From: Opitutia bacterium
GTDB taxonomy: Bacteria; Verrucomicrobiota; Verrucomicrobiia; Opitutales; Opitutaceae
Assembly: GCA_016190985.1 (NCBI GenBank)
Contig: JACPPI010000012.1
Location: 1-64,000, forward strand
DNA length: 64,000 nucleotides
Direction of reading: 5' to 3'
In this document: positions 8,833 to 17,328 of the stretch, in pieces
Numbering within the stretch: the first letter of the stretch is position 1
How the letters are laid out: every line of letters starts with the position of its first letter
Notes under the pieces: model-generated
Seen by the model: the letters and a program-made list of their open reading frames with translations, nothing else
Told to the model about the DNA's origin: nothing
Database searches by the model: none
Translations under genes and position numbers: made by a program

Positions 8833-10215
8833 ATGGACGCTTTGAAAAGATTCTATCCGTGGTTTGCGCTGCTCGGGCTCGCCGTCGGGGGACTGGTGCT
8901 GGCGGGCTATTACAAGGACGAATTCCGGGAATGGAAACGCTGGCAGCGGGACTACAACGCCCAGGAACTCAGCCGCGCCGCCACGCCGGAGCAGAAAGAG
9001 CAGGCCCGCGCCCTGCCGGTTGAGATCAGGCAGATCGTGCTGCCGGGCCTGCAACGGGTGGACCGCTGCACGACGTGCCACCTCGCCGTCGAGGATCCGG
9101 GTTATGCCGGCTACAGGCAGCCGCTCGCCTACCACCCGAGTCACGCGCAGCACCCGTTCGACAAATTCGGCTGCACGATCTGCCACCAGGGCCAGGGGCG
9201 CGCCACCGAACGCGAGGCGGCGCACGGGCGGGTCGCGCACTGGGAGCATCCGATGCTGGCGATGAAATACATCGAGGCCTCGTGCGCGAAGTGCCACGCC
9301 GCCACCGATCTGCCCCGCTCCCCGCTGCTGGCGCGCGGGCGCGCCTTGTTCGACGAGCAGGGCTGCATCGGCTGCCACAAACTCGGCGGCTTCGGGGGCA
9401 ACCTTGGCCCGGAATTGGACAGGGTCGGCGCGAAACGGAGCCCGGAATGGCTCGCGAAACACTTCAAGTCACCCGCGGAACTCGTGACCGGTTCAAGCAT
9501 GCCGCCCGTGAAACGAAGCGACGCCGACGTGACGGCACTTACCCTGTTCATGTTGGGGCAGACCGGCGAGCGGCTGACGGAATATTATGTTTCGATGAAA
9601 ACCATCCCCGGACCGGAACTGGGGCAGAGGTTGTTCAGCCAGAAAGGCTGCATCGGCTGCCATACGGTCGGCGGCAAAGGCGGCAAGGTCGGCCCGCCGC
9701 TCGATGATGTCACCAAACGGCGGGCCCCCGACTGGATTGTGAAGCATTTTCGCGATCCGGCGTCGGTCTCCCCTGAAACGGTGATGCCAAAATACAATTT
9801 CACGGAGCCCGAGATCCGGGCGCTGGCTGCCTTCCTCGGCTCGCTGACCGGAGCCGACATCTCCGCGTTCATGAAAATCCCGTCGCAGGCGTCGCCGATC
9901 GAGCGCGGCCGGGCGGTCTACCTGAAATTCGGGTGCGGCGGATGCCACGGCGCGAACGGGGAAGGCGGCGTGCCGAATCGCAATGCCAGGGCCAATCAGC
10001 AGATTCCGGCTCTGACGGCGGCCAATGATGTCGCCGATGTCTTCCTCGAATCGTTCGTCACCGAGGGCATCCCGGACCCGGCGAAACTGGACCCAAACGG
10101 CCCCAAGCCGCCCATCTACATGCCGGCTTTTGGCGACAAGATTTCCGAAGGCGAACTGGCCGATCTCATCAGCTACCTGCGCAGCCTGCAGCCCGCTCCG
10201 AACGAAAAGCCGTAG
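8833..10215 (+). CDS. Membrane-anchored hexaheme cytochrome c of the bc-type complex
   Basis: A 460-residue protein with an N-terminal helix (about residues 9-26) followed by a short coiled stretch and six heme c motifs: CTTCH, CTICH, CAKCH, CIGCH, CIGCH and CGGCH. The last three lie in tandem class I cytochrome domains with MPPVK, MPKYN and MPAFG methionine segments; the first three form a multiheme domain. It closes the operon and replaces cytochrome c1, taking electrons from Rieske and passing them to periplasmic carriers such as the cytochrome at 4716. No obvious terminator follows before the next promoter at 10293. Confidence 0.9.
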   Translation: MDALKRFYPWFALLGLAVGGLVLAGYYKDEFREWKRWQRDYNAQELSRAATPEQKEQARALPVEIRQIVLPGLQRVDRCTTCHLAVEDPGYAGYRQPLAYHPSHAQHPFDKFGCTICHQGQGRATEREAAHGRVAHWEHPMLAMKYIEASCAKCHAATDLPRSPLLARGRALFDEQGCIGCHKLGGFGGNLGPELDRVGAKRSPEWLAKHFKSPAELVTGSSMPPVKRSDADVTALTLFMLGQTGERLTEYYVSMKTIPGPELGQRLFSQKGCIGCHTVGGKGGKVGPPLDDVTKRRAPDWIVKHFRDPASVSPETVMPKYNFTEPEIRALAAFLGSLTGADISAFMKIPSQASPIERGRAVYLKFGCGGCHGANGEGGVPNRNARANQQIPALTAANDVADVFLESFVTEGIPDPAKLDPNGPKPPIYMPAFGDKISEGELADLISYLRSLQPAPNEKP

Positions 10216-10292
10216 AGCACCCTCCGCGCGGCGGCCAACCCCGACTGCGGGCCGCAAGGCCGCGCGCCCGGTCCCAGTGGCAGCCAAGGGAC

Positions 10293-10354
10293 CCAAGGAT
10301 TGAGGAGCATGCAGCAAGAAATGCGGAGCCGGGCGGGGGCGTTGCGGGCAGTAT
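10293..10354 (+). promoter_or_regulatory. Two-box promoter of the 10397 gene
   Basis: CCAAGGATTGAGGAG (10293-10307) and GCAAGAAATGCGGAG (10314-10328) start 21 bp apart. After 20 bases the -10 candidate is CAGTAT (10349-10354). Confidence 0.6.
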
Positions 10355-10396
10355 GGCGGCGCGCCAATCAGCCCCACCCTAAGAGCAACCCACCCC

Positions 10397-10909
10397 ATGG
10401 CCCAGCAGCTCACCGCGGATGATGCCCGCCAGTCCCTCGCCGCCCACGTCGAGGCAAAGGGCGTGGAGATATTTTATAAATACGGCCCGGTGATCGGCTG
10501 GACCGGGCTGCAGCAGTTGCTGGCCGACCGGGTCTACGTGCGCTATCCCTGCGAGGTGGTGTTTGACGCCGGCCCGCTGGAGCCCGGCGAGTTTGCCGTG
10601 CCCGTGCAGAAGGGCGGGCGGCCGGAGGAGGGGTTCACGATGTTTGTGCACCCGATCTTCATGCCCCAGCTCGACCTCGTGCCGGCGTTGGTGCTCTACC
10701 AGCTGGTGGCGCTGAACTACGGCGTCTTCGCCTCGGCGCACGACGCCGAGACCTTTGGTGCCGCCGCCCTCGGGCTCACGCGCGACGAATATTACGACCA
10801 ACTGTGCGAGGTCTCGGACCAGCTCGGCGGCGCCGGCCCGACGGACATCCTGGGCCGGCCGCTGGAAGCAGCGCCGGCCGGTGGCGGCTGTGGCGGCGGT
10901 TGCCATTGA
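10397..10909 (+). CDS. Uncharacterised 170-residue protein with glycine/cysteine tail
   Basis: The protein has no signal peptide or membrane helix. It shows a mixed alpha/beta composition and a tail GGGCGGGCH that could bind metal or be disordered. Other cysteines are PCEVV and QLCEVS. It has its own two-box promoter of the respiratory regulon and stands alone between the bc operon and a convergent DUF2339 gene. I do not recognise the family. Co-regulation suggests a role in low-oxygen or respiratory physiology, but no function can be assigned. Confidence 0.7.
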   Translation: MAQQLTADDARQSLAAHVEAKGVEIFYKYGPVIGWTGLQQLLADRVYVRYPCEVVFDAGPLEPGEFAVPVQKGGRPEEGFTMFVHPIFMPQLDLVPALVLYQLVALNYGVFASAHDAETFGAAALGLTRDEYYDQLCEVSDQLGGAGPTDILGRPLEAAPAGGGCGGGCH

Positions 10910-10922
10910 GGCAACCGGCCGC

Positions 10923-12608
10923 TCAACCCGGTTTGTCCGGGCCCGGCCGGGAGCGCAGCCGCGTGAAGATCAGCGAGACGACCAGCATCACGGTGCCGAG
11001 GGCGAGGAAGGACAGGACCCGCAGCACGGGCCCGAAGCGGCTGGTGCCGACGACCGTCACATAGATGGCCGTGAGCAGCAGCGTGGCGTGGCCCATCCAG
11101 CGGAACTTCGGGCTCCGGACCAGGAGGTTCAGCGTGTAGTAGAACAGCGCCAGCCCCACCCACGCCAGGCCCACGAAACGGACCGGCACGAGGTGGTAGA
11201 GCGCGTAGGGGAACACCACGAAGGCGGCGAACAGGTAGGCGTTGCGCATCAGGTCCGTCTTCAGCTCGAGCCGGTCCTGCTGCCAGTTGAGGAGGCGCGC
11301 GCTCACCAGCGCCACGAGGCCGAACCCGATGCTGATGCCGGTCTCCGCCTTGCTGACGAAGATGTAGGCCAGGACGATGGCGACATAGATCAGGAAATTT
11401 GCCACCACGATGAAGCGCGAGCGGAACCACACCGCCGTCGCCGCCACGATGACGCTCTGCAACGACAGCCAGACGAAGACCTCGGGCACCGCGGACGCCT
11501 TCATGATCGCCACGCTCAATGCGGCGTAGCCGGTCATGGCATACAGGAAGGTCGAGACGCGGCTGCGCTCCCGCAGCCAGAACACGACCGCCAGGCCGAG
11601 GAACTCCGCGAAGGCGAGCCCGTGCGCGGCCGCCAGGCCCGGGGTGGACGCAGCCACCGTGTGCACGAGGAACAGGAAGTAGCCCAGGCCGCAGTTCAGC
11701 AACGCGCCGGCGCAGGGCACGGCGTCCTCCCGGTCGCGGTCCGGCCGCAGCAGGGAGGCGGTGGCGAAGATGCCCGCCAGCGCCAGCAGGACCGCCGGCG
11801 CGGCGGCCGGCGCGGTCGCGAGGTGAAACGCCCCGCCGCGAAAGGGGTTGCCCACCGCCCACAGCAGATACGTGCCATAGCCGAGGGGAATACCGACCAG
11901 GCCCAGCCGCGGCCAGCCCGCCCGCACGCTGACGACGACCGTGAGCACGGCCAGCAGCCCGACGGACCCGAGGACAAACCCCGCCGAGCCGACGGCAATG
12001 GCCGTGGCGTAGCCGCTCAACAGCGCGAGCCCGGTGAGCCAGGGGGATTGCCGGCGCCACGCGAGCACGAGGTTGAACCCCGCGGCCAGCGCCAGCGGCG
12101 CGCGGCCCGCGAGGCTCTCGATGGACAGCACCGGTTGCGCCCCGAAGAAATACAGGCGCAGCGTGGCAAACCAGAGCAGCGCCAGGCCGGCGCCGCGCAG
12201 GTAGCCGGCAACAAGCTCAAAAGTGTTCCGCCACACATGGGCGAGGAGAAACAGCCCGGCCGCGACCAGGCCCCCGGCGAGCGACGGCACGGCGGCCGGC
12301 AGCCGGGCATGCGGCAGCGACAGCATGAAGCCGGCGCCCAGCGCCAGAGCGAGGATGCCCGCGATCGCGAACCAGTTCTGGCCGACCTCGAACTCGAATT
12401 CATCGTCCGCTCCCGTCGCCGCCGCGGGCGGCCCGAGGTCTGCGGTCGCGGCCGGGACCGGGGCCGGCTCGGGTGCATCCGATTGCGCGGGCACACCCAA
12501 GTGGGCTTCGAGCCGGGCCAGCCGGGCTTCGAGGTGCGCCAGCCGGACAGCTTCCGGGGAGCCAGCAGGGGGCTGATGCGGATCGGGGGGCATGGAGGCG
12601 GAGGACAC
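10923..12608 (-). CDS. DUF2339 polytopic membrane protein
   Basis: A 561-residue protein. The first 70 residues are cytosolic, with a short heptad-like segment (LAHLEARLARLEAHLGV) and a Pro/Ala-rich linker. It then enters the membrane at FEVGQNWFAIAGILALALG and continues through more than a dozen hydrophobic segments to the end. This arrangement (coiled coil, linker, conserved W-F helix, many helices) is the DUF2339 layout; the biochemical role of that family is unknown. ATGs at 12608 and 12593 are both possible. It has a two-box promoter upstream (12648-12709) and converges on the 10397 gene with a 13-base gap. Confidence 0.8.
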   Translation of the reverse strand: MSSASMPPDPHQPPAGSPEAVRLAHLEARLARLEAHLGVPAQSDAPEPAPVPAATADLGPPAAATGADDEFEFEVGQNWFAIAGILALALGAGFMLSLPHARLPAAVPSLAGGLVAAGLFLLAHVWRNTFELVAGYLRGAGLALLWFATLRLYFFGAQPVLSIESLAGRAPLALAAGFNLVLAWRRQSPWLTGLALLSGYATAIAVGSAGFVLGSVGLLAVLTVVVSVRAGWPRLGLVGIPLGYGTYLLWAVGNPFRGGAFHLATAPAAAPAVLLALAGIFATASLLRPDRDREDAVPCAGALLNCGLGYFLFLVHTVAASTPGLAAAHGLAFAEFLGLAVVFWLRERSRVSTFLYAMTGYAALSVAIMKASAVPEVFVWLSLQSVIVAATAVWFRSRFIVVANFLIYVAIVLAYIFVSKAETGISIGFGLVALVSARLLNWQQDRLELKTDLMRNAYLFAAFVVFPYALYHLVPVRFVGLAWVGLALFYYTLNLLVRSPKFRWMGHATLLLTAIYVTVVGTSRFGPVLRVLSFLALGTVMLVVSLIFTRLRSRPGPDKPG

Positions 12609-12647
12609 GGATGCGGGGCGGCTGGGGAGGGCGCCCCCGCGTAGGGC

Positions 12648-12709
12648 ATCATCGCGCGATCGCCGCCGGCTGCCTACCGCCGGATTGGCCGAAGCCGCGC
12701 ATATCTTGT
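12648..12709 (-). promoter_or_regulatory. Two-box promoter of the DUF2339 gene
   Basis: On the minus strand box 1 is ACAAGATATGCGCGG (12709-12695) and box 2 is CCAATCCGGCGGTAG (12688-12674), starting 21 bp apart. After 20 bases the -10 candidate is GATGAT (12653-12648). Confidence 0.6.
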
Positions 12710-12744
12710 CGTGCCCCGGAGCGTCCGGCCGGGGGCAAGAAGAA

Positions 12745-12770
12745 GGCCGCGGGTCCGAGGACCCGCGGCC
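12745..12770 (-). terminator. Strong stem-loop terminator after the porin gene
   Basis: GGCCGCGGGTCC and GGACCCGCGGCC form a perfect 12-bp stem with a 2-base loop. On the minus strand it lies 24 bases after the porin stop and is followed by TTCTTCTTGCC. It should end the porin-cytochrome transcript before the divergently controlled DUF2339 promoter. Confidence 0.75.
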
Positions 12771-12793
12771 TGACCAGTATCACTTACCCGAGA

Positions 12794-14992
12794 CTAAAGG
12801 GCGTAGGCGAGCGAGACGTAGGCGAGCGGTCCCTTGAAGTTGGTGAACCCGCCGGTGGTGTCGTTCTTGCTGTCGAAGTAGCCGATCTTGGCGTTGGCGA
12901 GGATGCGGTCGGAGAACTTGTGCTTCAGGGCGAGCGTCACGGTGTATTCCTTGACGGCCGCGCCGTAGGGCTGGGAGGCGACGATGGCCGGGTTGAAGTT
13001 GTCGGCGCGATACCACGTGTATTGCAGCTGGGCGTCCGTCGCCTTGTCGACCACGCAGCCGGCCACGACGCTGCCGTTGACGTAGTTGTTGTCGGCGTTG
13101 CGGAGGACGTCGTTGGCGGTGCCGCCGGCCCGCGGATAGGCCGTGCTGGTGGTCGCGAAGACCACGTTCAGATTGGCCTGCACATAGACCTGGTTGTTCG
13201 GAGTCCAGTCGATGGTCTCGCCAAAGAGATGGTTCGTGGAGTCCAGGCTGGTATACTTGTCGTTCACGTCCGTCTGCGTGTTCATTTTGCCGTCCTGGCG
13301 GACATAGCGGGTCGTGCACGTGAGGGTCGGGGCCGGCTTGACGATGGCGGTGAGCTTGGTGCCGTAGAACTCGTAGCCGAGGTTGAAGATCACGCCTTCA
13401 TCGTCGCCGAAGCCCGTGTAGCGGTTCAGATGGCTCTTGTAGAACACCTCGGCGCGCACGCTGGCCTTGGGGGAAATCGTCCAGTTGGCGCCGGCTTTGT
13501 AGTGGCCTTGGGTCACCTTGATGCGGTCCGACATGGAGGCTTCCGACGGGGCCGCGTTCAGGGTCACGCCGGTGCTGAGGCCGGACTGGTCGCCGGGCGA
13601 ATACCGGTAGTCAAACGTGCCGTAGAGCGCCAGGTTCTTGATGCCGGTGTAGCGGACCTCCAACTCCGGCACCCAGGCCTGTTCGTTGCGGAGGCTGTTG
13701 TTCGGGGCGTCGACCAGCACCGGCGTGATCACCCCGGTGGCCTGCACAATCAGGTTGTTGATGTAGGTCACCTGGTTGACGCCGCTCACCTCGAGCCGCT
13801 CGCGCTTGAGCGCGAGATTGACGGCCAGATCCTGCGCCGGCTTGTAGGCGAACCCGAGATTGGCCGTGAAGATGTTCTCCTTCGTGTTGCCGAAATCGGT
13901 GCGGTAGGAATACGGGGGGCGGCCGTTGGCGGTGAAACCGCCGACCCCGCTGACCACGCCGAAGGGGGTCCGGAGGAAGAGCGTGAGCTCGCGGTCGCCG
14001 GAGATGTCCGCCGTGGAGCGCTGGTAGTTGAGGCCGCCGAACAGGCTGAGCCGGTCGCTGAACTTCGTCTCGAACTTGCCCGTGTAGTTCATGACCCGGG
14101 CCTTGCTGCCGGCCGCGTCGAAGCCGAGGATCGGGTTGTTCGCCAGCGCGGGCGGAATCACCGTGACCGGGGACGCCGGGATGGCGGGATACGGCCGCAA
14201 TTCGCCGGGATAGCGGTTGAGGTAGCGCGTATCGAGGAAATCGGTCCGGTTGTTCGTGACGACGAGCTCGAGGTCGGTCTTGCCGACCGTGTGCCGCAGG
14301 GAGGCTTCGAGGACCTTCTGCCGCTCGTTGAGGTCGATGTAGGAAGCGACGATCTTGCGGGCGGCGGAATACGGGTTCAGGCTGCTCTGCGAGAGGATCG
14401 GGATGCCGGTGAAATCGGTATCGCCCCAGATCGTCGTGTCCTTGCGGCCGTTGCGCAGCTCGTTGGTGTAGAGCAGGCGGAAAACGGGCGCGCCGGGCCG
14501 GGCGATGCTGAGGTCCGCCCAGAATTTCGCGCGGTCCGTGTGGAGTTCCGCCTGCCCCAGCGGCATCCAGGTGTTGTTGCGCGGGAAAAATCCGCCGATG
14601 CCGTCGTAGAACGTCCGGAAGCGCTTGTAGCCGATCTCGAACGAGCCGGTCTCGTTCCTGGTCAGCTTGATCTGGCCGAGATAATCCTCGGTTCCCGACA
14701 GGGCGCGGCCGTCGATTTCGATGGCGGTCTCCTTGTTGAGATCCTTGGCGTAGTGCAGCGCCTCGAGGCCGTAGGCTCCGTTCGCGGGAGTCTGGAACCG
14801 CCGGGCGAAGGAGGAGGGGTTGCCGGTCACCGACGGGCTCTTGCCGGTGACCTTGATGTAGCTGTCGAAGACCGGGAAGGCATCGATCTGTTTTGCCTCT
14901 GTGTCGGCCAGCGAGTGGACCCCGCACAAGGCCAGGGTCAGGCTGCCGAGCGCGCGGGCGCGGCGGAGAACGGAGAATGTGAGGGCATGCAT
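12794..14992 (-). CDS. MtrB/PioB-family outer-membrane porin
   Basis: This 732-residue protein has a signal peptide (cleavage probably near HSLADTEAK) and then alternating amphipathic beta strands rich in Tyr and aromatic end residues, closing on the strand LAYVSLAYAL. The length and the strand-rich pattern fit the decaheme-associated MtrB/PioB porins of about 26 strands. It lies 21 bases after a multiheme lipoprotein cytochrome of the MtrA/DmsE type, and the pair forms a porin-cytochrome conduit across the outer membrane. The partner substrate (iron, manganese or another extracellular acceptor or donor) is not indicated. No separate extracellular MtrC-like cytochrome is seen in the window. 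Confidence 0.82.
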   Translation of the reverse strand: MHALTFSVLRRARALGSLTLALCGVHSLADTEAKQIDAFPVFDSYIKVTGKSPSVTGNPSSFARRFQTPANGAYGLEALHYAKDLNKETAIEIDGRALSGTEDYLGQIKLTRNETGSFEIGYKRFRTFYDGIGGFFPRNNTWMPLGQAELHTDRAKFWADLSIARPGAPVFRLLYTNELRNGRKDTTIWGDTDFTGIPILSQSSLNPYSAARKIVASYIDLNERQKVLEASLRHTVGKTDLELVVTNNRTDFLDTRYLNRYPGELRPYPAIPASPVTVIPPALANNPILGFDAAGSKARVMNYTGKFETKFSDRLSLFGGLNYQRSTADISGDRELTLFLRTPFGVVSGVGGFTANGRPPYSYRTDFGNTKENIFTANLGFAYKPAQDLAVNLALKRERLEVSGVNQVTYINNLIVQATGVITPVLVDAPNNSLRNEQAWVPELEVRYTGIKNLALYGTFDYRYSPGDQSGLSTGVTLNAAPSEASMSDRIKVTQGHYKAGANWTISPKASVRAEVFYKSHLNRYTGFGDDEGVIFNLGYEFYGTKLTAIVKPAPTLTCTTRYVRQDGKMNTQTDVNDKYTSLDSTNHLFGETIDWTPNNQVYVQANLNVVFATTSTAYPRAGGTANDVLRNADNNYVNGSVVAGCVVDKATDAQLQYTWYRADNFNPAIVASQPYGAAVKEYTVTLALKHKFSDRILANAKIGYFDSKNDTTGGFTNFKGPLAYVSLAYAL

Positions 14993-15013
14993 GGTGGAAG
15001 CAGGGGTTGGGAG

Positions 15014-15805
15014 TTAGTAGCGCAGGGCGCTGCTGGCGTTGGAGCCGTGGACGGCCTCATGGCAGCCGGCGGTCCAGCAGGTGCCGCCCTGCAGCCGGGT
15101 GCGGTGATCCTCGCCGCCGACGATGATGGTGCCGTTGCCGACGACGGCCGGGTGCTCGAGGTGGCAGCGCAGGCAGAGGTTGGCGTCGCGGGCGACCAGC
15201 ATCTTCTGGTTCACCGAGCCGTGCGGGTTGTGGCAGACGGTGCAGCCCTCGACCATGGCGTTGTGCCGGAAAACGAACGGACCCTTCTGCGCCACGTGGC
15301 ACTTCGTGCAGCTGTCGTTCTTCGTCTGCGCCCCGAGATCGGCGGCGCTCTGCTTGACGGCGTGACCCTTGTGCGAGTCATGGCAGTCGGAGCAGCTCAC
15401 CTGGCCGGCGTTCACCGGGTGGGCGTTGGGGAGGCTGAACTCGCCGCGCTTGTCGAGGTGGCAGGTGAAGCAGGTCTCGGGCGATTTCCCCGGATTGACG
15501 ATCGTGCCCTTGCCGCCGCCGGCCTTCACGTGGGTCGAGCCGGCCCCGTGGCAGGATTCGCAACTGATGTCGGCGCCCTTGTCGTCCTTGAGGGCCAGCC
15601 GGCTGTGGGTCGCGCCGGCGAAATGCTCGGCCTTGTCGTCATGGCACTCGGCGCAGGCCTTGGAGCCGACGAACTGGGCTCCCGCAATCTTCGGGGGCGC
15701 CACGACAGTTCGGCTGACGGAGACGCAGGAGACCAGCAGGAGGCCCCAGGCGGCGATGCCGCCGAAGATCACGGTGTTTTTGGTCCAGCGAAGCGGAAGT
15801 TTCAT
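15014..15805 (-). CDS. MtrA/DmsE-like multiheme cytochrome c lipoprotein
   Basis: A 263-residue protein beginning MKLPLRWTKNTVIFGG with a lipobox-like LLLVSC near residue 27. Seven CxxCH motifs (CAECH, CESCH, CFTCH, CSDCH, CTKCH, CTVCH, CLRCH) are followed by CWTAGCH, a CX4CH site, before a HEAVHGSN tail typical of the MtrA/DmsE family. That gives eight probable hemes instead of the usual ten. The ATG at 15805 was chosen because it yields the signal sequence. It should reside inside or under the MtrB-like porin encoded next and carry electrons across the outer membrane. A two-box promoter precedes it. Confidence 0.85.
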   Translation of the reverse strand: MKLPLRWTKNTVIFGGIAAWGLLLVSCVSVSRTVVAPPKIAGAQFVGSKACAECHDDKAEHFAGATHSRLALKDDKGADISCESCHGAGSTHVKAGGGKGTIVNPGKSPETCFTCHLDKRGEFSLPNAHPVNAGQVSCSDCHDSHKGHAVKQSAADLGAQTKNDSCTKCHVAQKGPFVFRHNAMVEGCTVCHNPHGSVNQKMLVARDANLCLRCHLEHPAVVGNGTIIVGGEDHRTRLQGGTCWTAGCHEAVHGSNASSALRY

Positions 15806-15868
15806 GGTCGGGGAAATCAGGGGTGGAGCTTGGTGTTTTAGGAGGAAAATATCCGAGGCAGCGCGGAT

Positions 15869-15931
15869 ACTATATCGGATGGGCCGGGGGGCTGGCTGCG
15901 CATCGCTTGCGGAGATGTGTGCACGGTTTGA
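15869..15931 (-). promoter_or_regulatory. Two-box promoter of the porin-cytochrome operon
   Basis: On the minus strand box 1 is TCAAACCGTGCACAC (15931-15917) and box 2 is GCAAGCGATGCGCAG (15910-15896), starting 21 bp apart. After 21 bases the -10 candidate is TATAGT (15874-15869). The leader to 15805 is about 57 bases. Confidence 0.65.
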
Positions 15932-15980
15932 TGAGCGATGTCCCGCCTCCAAATCAGGCCGGCTAATTTGCGGGGTAAGC

Positions 15981-17306
15981 TCACAGACTGATCTGCATCC
16001 CGGCCGGATGCAAGCGGGTGGTGTGCTCCGCCGTGATCGCGCTCTCCACCGGGACGCGGGCCCGCATCGCGTCGCGGTAGGCGTTCACCGACTGGAAAAA
16101 TTCCGCCATCATCAGCATGAGCCAATACCGGCCGCTTTCGGTCAGCCGCCAGCCGCGCGCATCCCGGCGCGCGGCCCCCAGCGCCTTGAGCGTGAGCAGT
16201 TCGCCCCAAAGCTGGCGGTAAAATTTCGGCCCGTGCTGCCGGAGCACCCATTCCCGGTCGAGGCCGAGGCCGAACATCCGCACAAGCAGCGCGTAGCGCA
16301 TGCGGTCGCCCTCGCCCAGCCGGTGCCGCGTCACGATGCCGGTCAGGCCCCGGGCGATGCGCTGCTCGTAGGCCGCGAGCGAGAACGTGGTCGAGTAGAG
16401 CGTGCCGTCGAGGTAGCTGAAGGCGCCGCTGCCGGCGCCGACGTAGTTGTCCGCGGTGGCGATGTATTCGTCGCCGCTCCCGCCGTGGCGCGTGAAGCAC
16501 CAGGCCGAGGTCGGGGCGAATCCCCCGGCGGCGAGCCGCCGGCCGATGGCCTGGTAAAACGGGCGCAGCCTCCGGGGATCGGGCACGCCCATCGGCCCGG
16601 CCATCCGGCGCAGCCCGGCGGGGGAACTCATGAGGGGATAGCAGGAGACCTGGTCCGCCCCGAGGGTCGGGAAGATATCCAGGTCGCGTTCGAGCGACGC
16701 CAGCGTCTGGTGCGGCTGGTTGAAGATCAGGTCGACGTTCAGGGTGGGGAAGAGCCCGGCCGCGCCCCGGATATGGTCCGCGATCTCGGCGCCGCCGCCG
16801 TATTTCTCGAAGCGGCCCATCTCGCGCAGCAGCGTGTCGTCAAAGCTCTGCACGCCCACCGACAGCCGGGTCACGCCGCCCTGGCGCAACTGCGCCAGCA
16901 GCGGTGGGCGGAGGTCGCGGGGATTGGTCTCGACCGAAATTTCCCGGACGGCAAAAAGCGTCCGCACGAGGGCGATGGTCTCGAGCAACTCCTCCGGCTC
17001 GACCGTCGGGGTGCCGCCGCCGAAGTAGACGCCCGAAAAGGCATGGCCGGCATTGTGGTAGAACCGGAGTTCCCGGCGCAGGGCGGCGAAGTAACGCTGC
17101 GCCTGCGGCCGGCAGTGGAGCACCCGGTGGAACGTGCAGAACGGGCACAGCGCCTCGCAGAACGGGATGTGGACGTAGAGACAGGTGGAGCCGGTGCGCG
17201 GCGGGGCCGGCATGGCGACGGCGCAGTCTTCCATCCGCAGAAAGCCGCGCGTGCGGAACCGGAACAGGCCGAGCAGCAGCGAATCCAGCAGGGGTGATTC
17301 ATTCAT
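15981..17306 (-). CDS. HemN/HemW-like radical SAM protein
   Basis: A 441-residue protein with the radical SAM cluster motif CEALCPFC (CX3CX2C) after YVHIPF, the glycine-rich YFGGGTPT segment and downstream blocks SVGVQSFDD and FNQPHQTL typical of the coproporphyrinogen oxidase/HemW superfamily. It may be a heme chaperone or heme-processing enzyme serving the many c cytochromes nearby. It is distinct from the true HemN at 27718, which has CESRCWFC plus a fourth cysteine. It lies 22 bases after the 11-heme fusion, in the malic-enzyme operon. The exact substrate is unknown. Confidence 0.78.
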   Translation of the reverse strand: MNESPLLDSLLLGLFRFRTRGFLRMEDCAVAMPAPPRTGSTCLYVHIPFCEALCPFCTFHRVLHCRPQAQRYFAALRRELRFYHNAGHAFSGVYFGGGTPTVEPEELLETIALVRTLFAVREISVETNPRDLRPPLLAQLRQGGVTRLSVGVQSFDDTLLREMGRFEKYGGGAEIADHIRGAAGLFPTLNVDLIFNQPHQTLASLERDLDIFPTLGADQVSCYPLMSSPAGLRRMAGPMGVPDPRRLRPFYQAIGRRLAAGGFAPTSAWCFTRHGGSGDEYIATADNYVGAGSGAFSYLDGTLYSTTFSLAAYEQRIARGLTGIVTRHRLGEGDRMRYALLVRMFGLGLDREWVLRQHGPKFYRQLWGELLTLKALGAARRDARGWRLTESGRYWLMLMMAEFFQSVNAYRDAMRARVPVESAITAEHTTRLHPAGMQISL

Positions 17307-17328
17307 GGCGGGGCGGTGGGGGCCGGTC

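Noticed and set aside
12473-15841. Very long plus-strand frame over the porin-cytochrome genes
   Set aside because: It is the antisense shadow of clear minus-strand genes with a signal peptide, heme motifs and beta strands; its own sequence has no domain.
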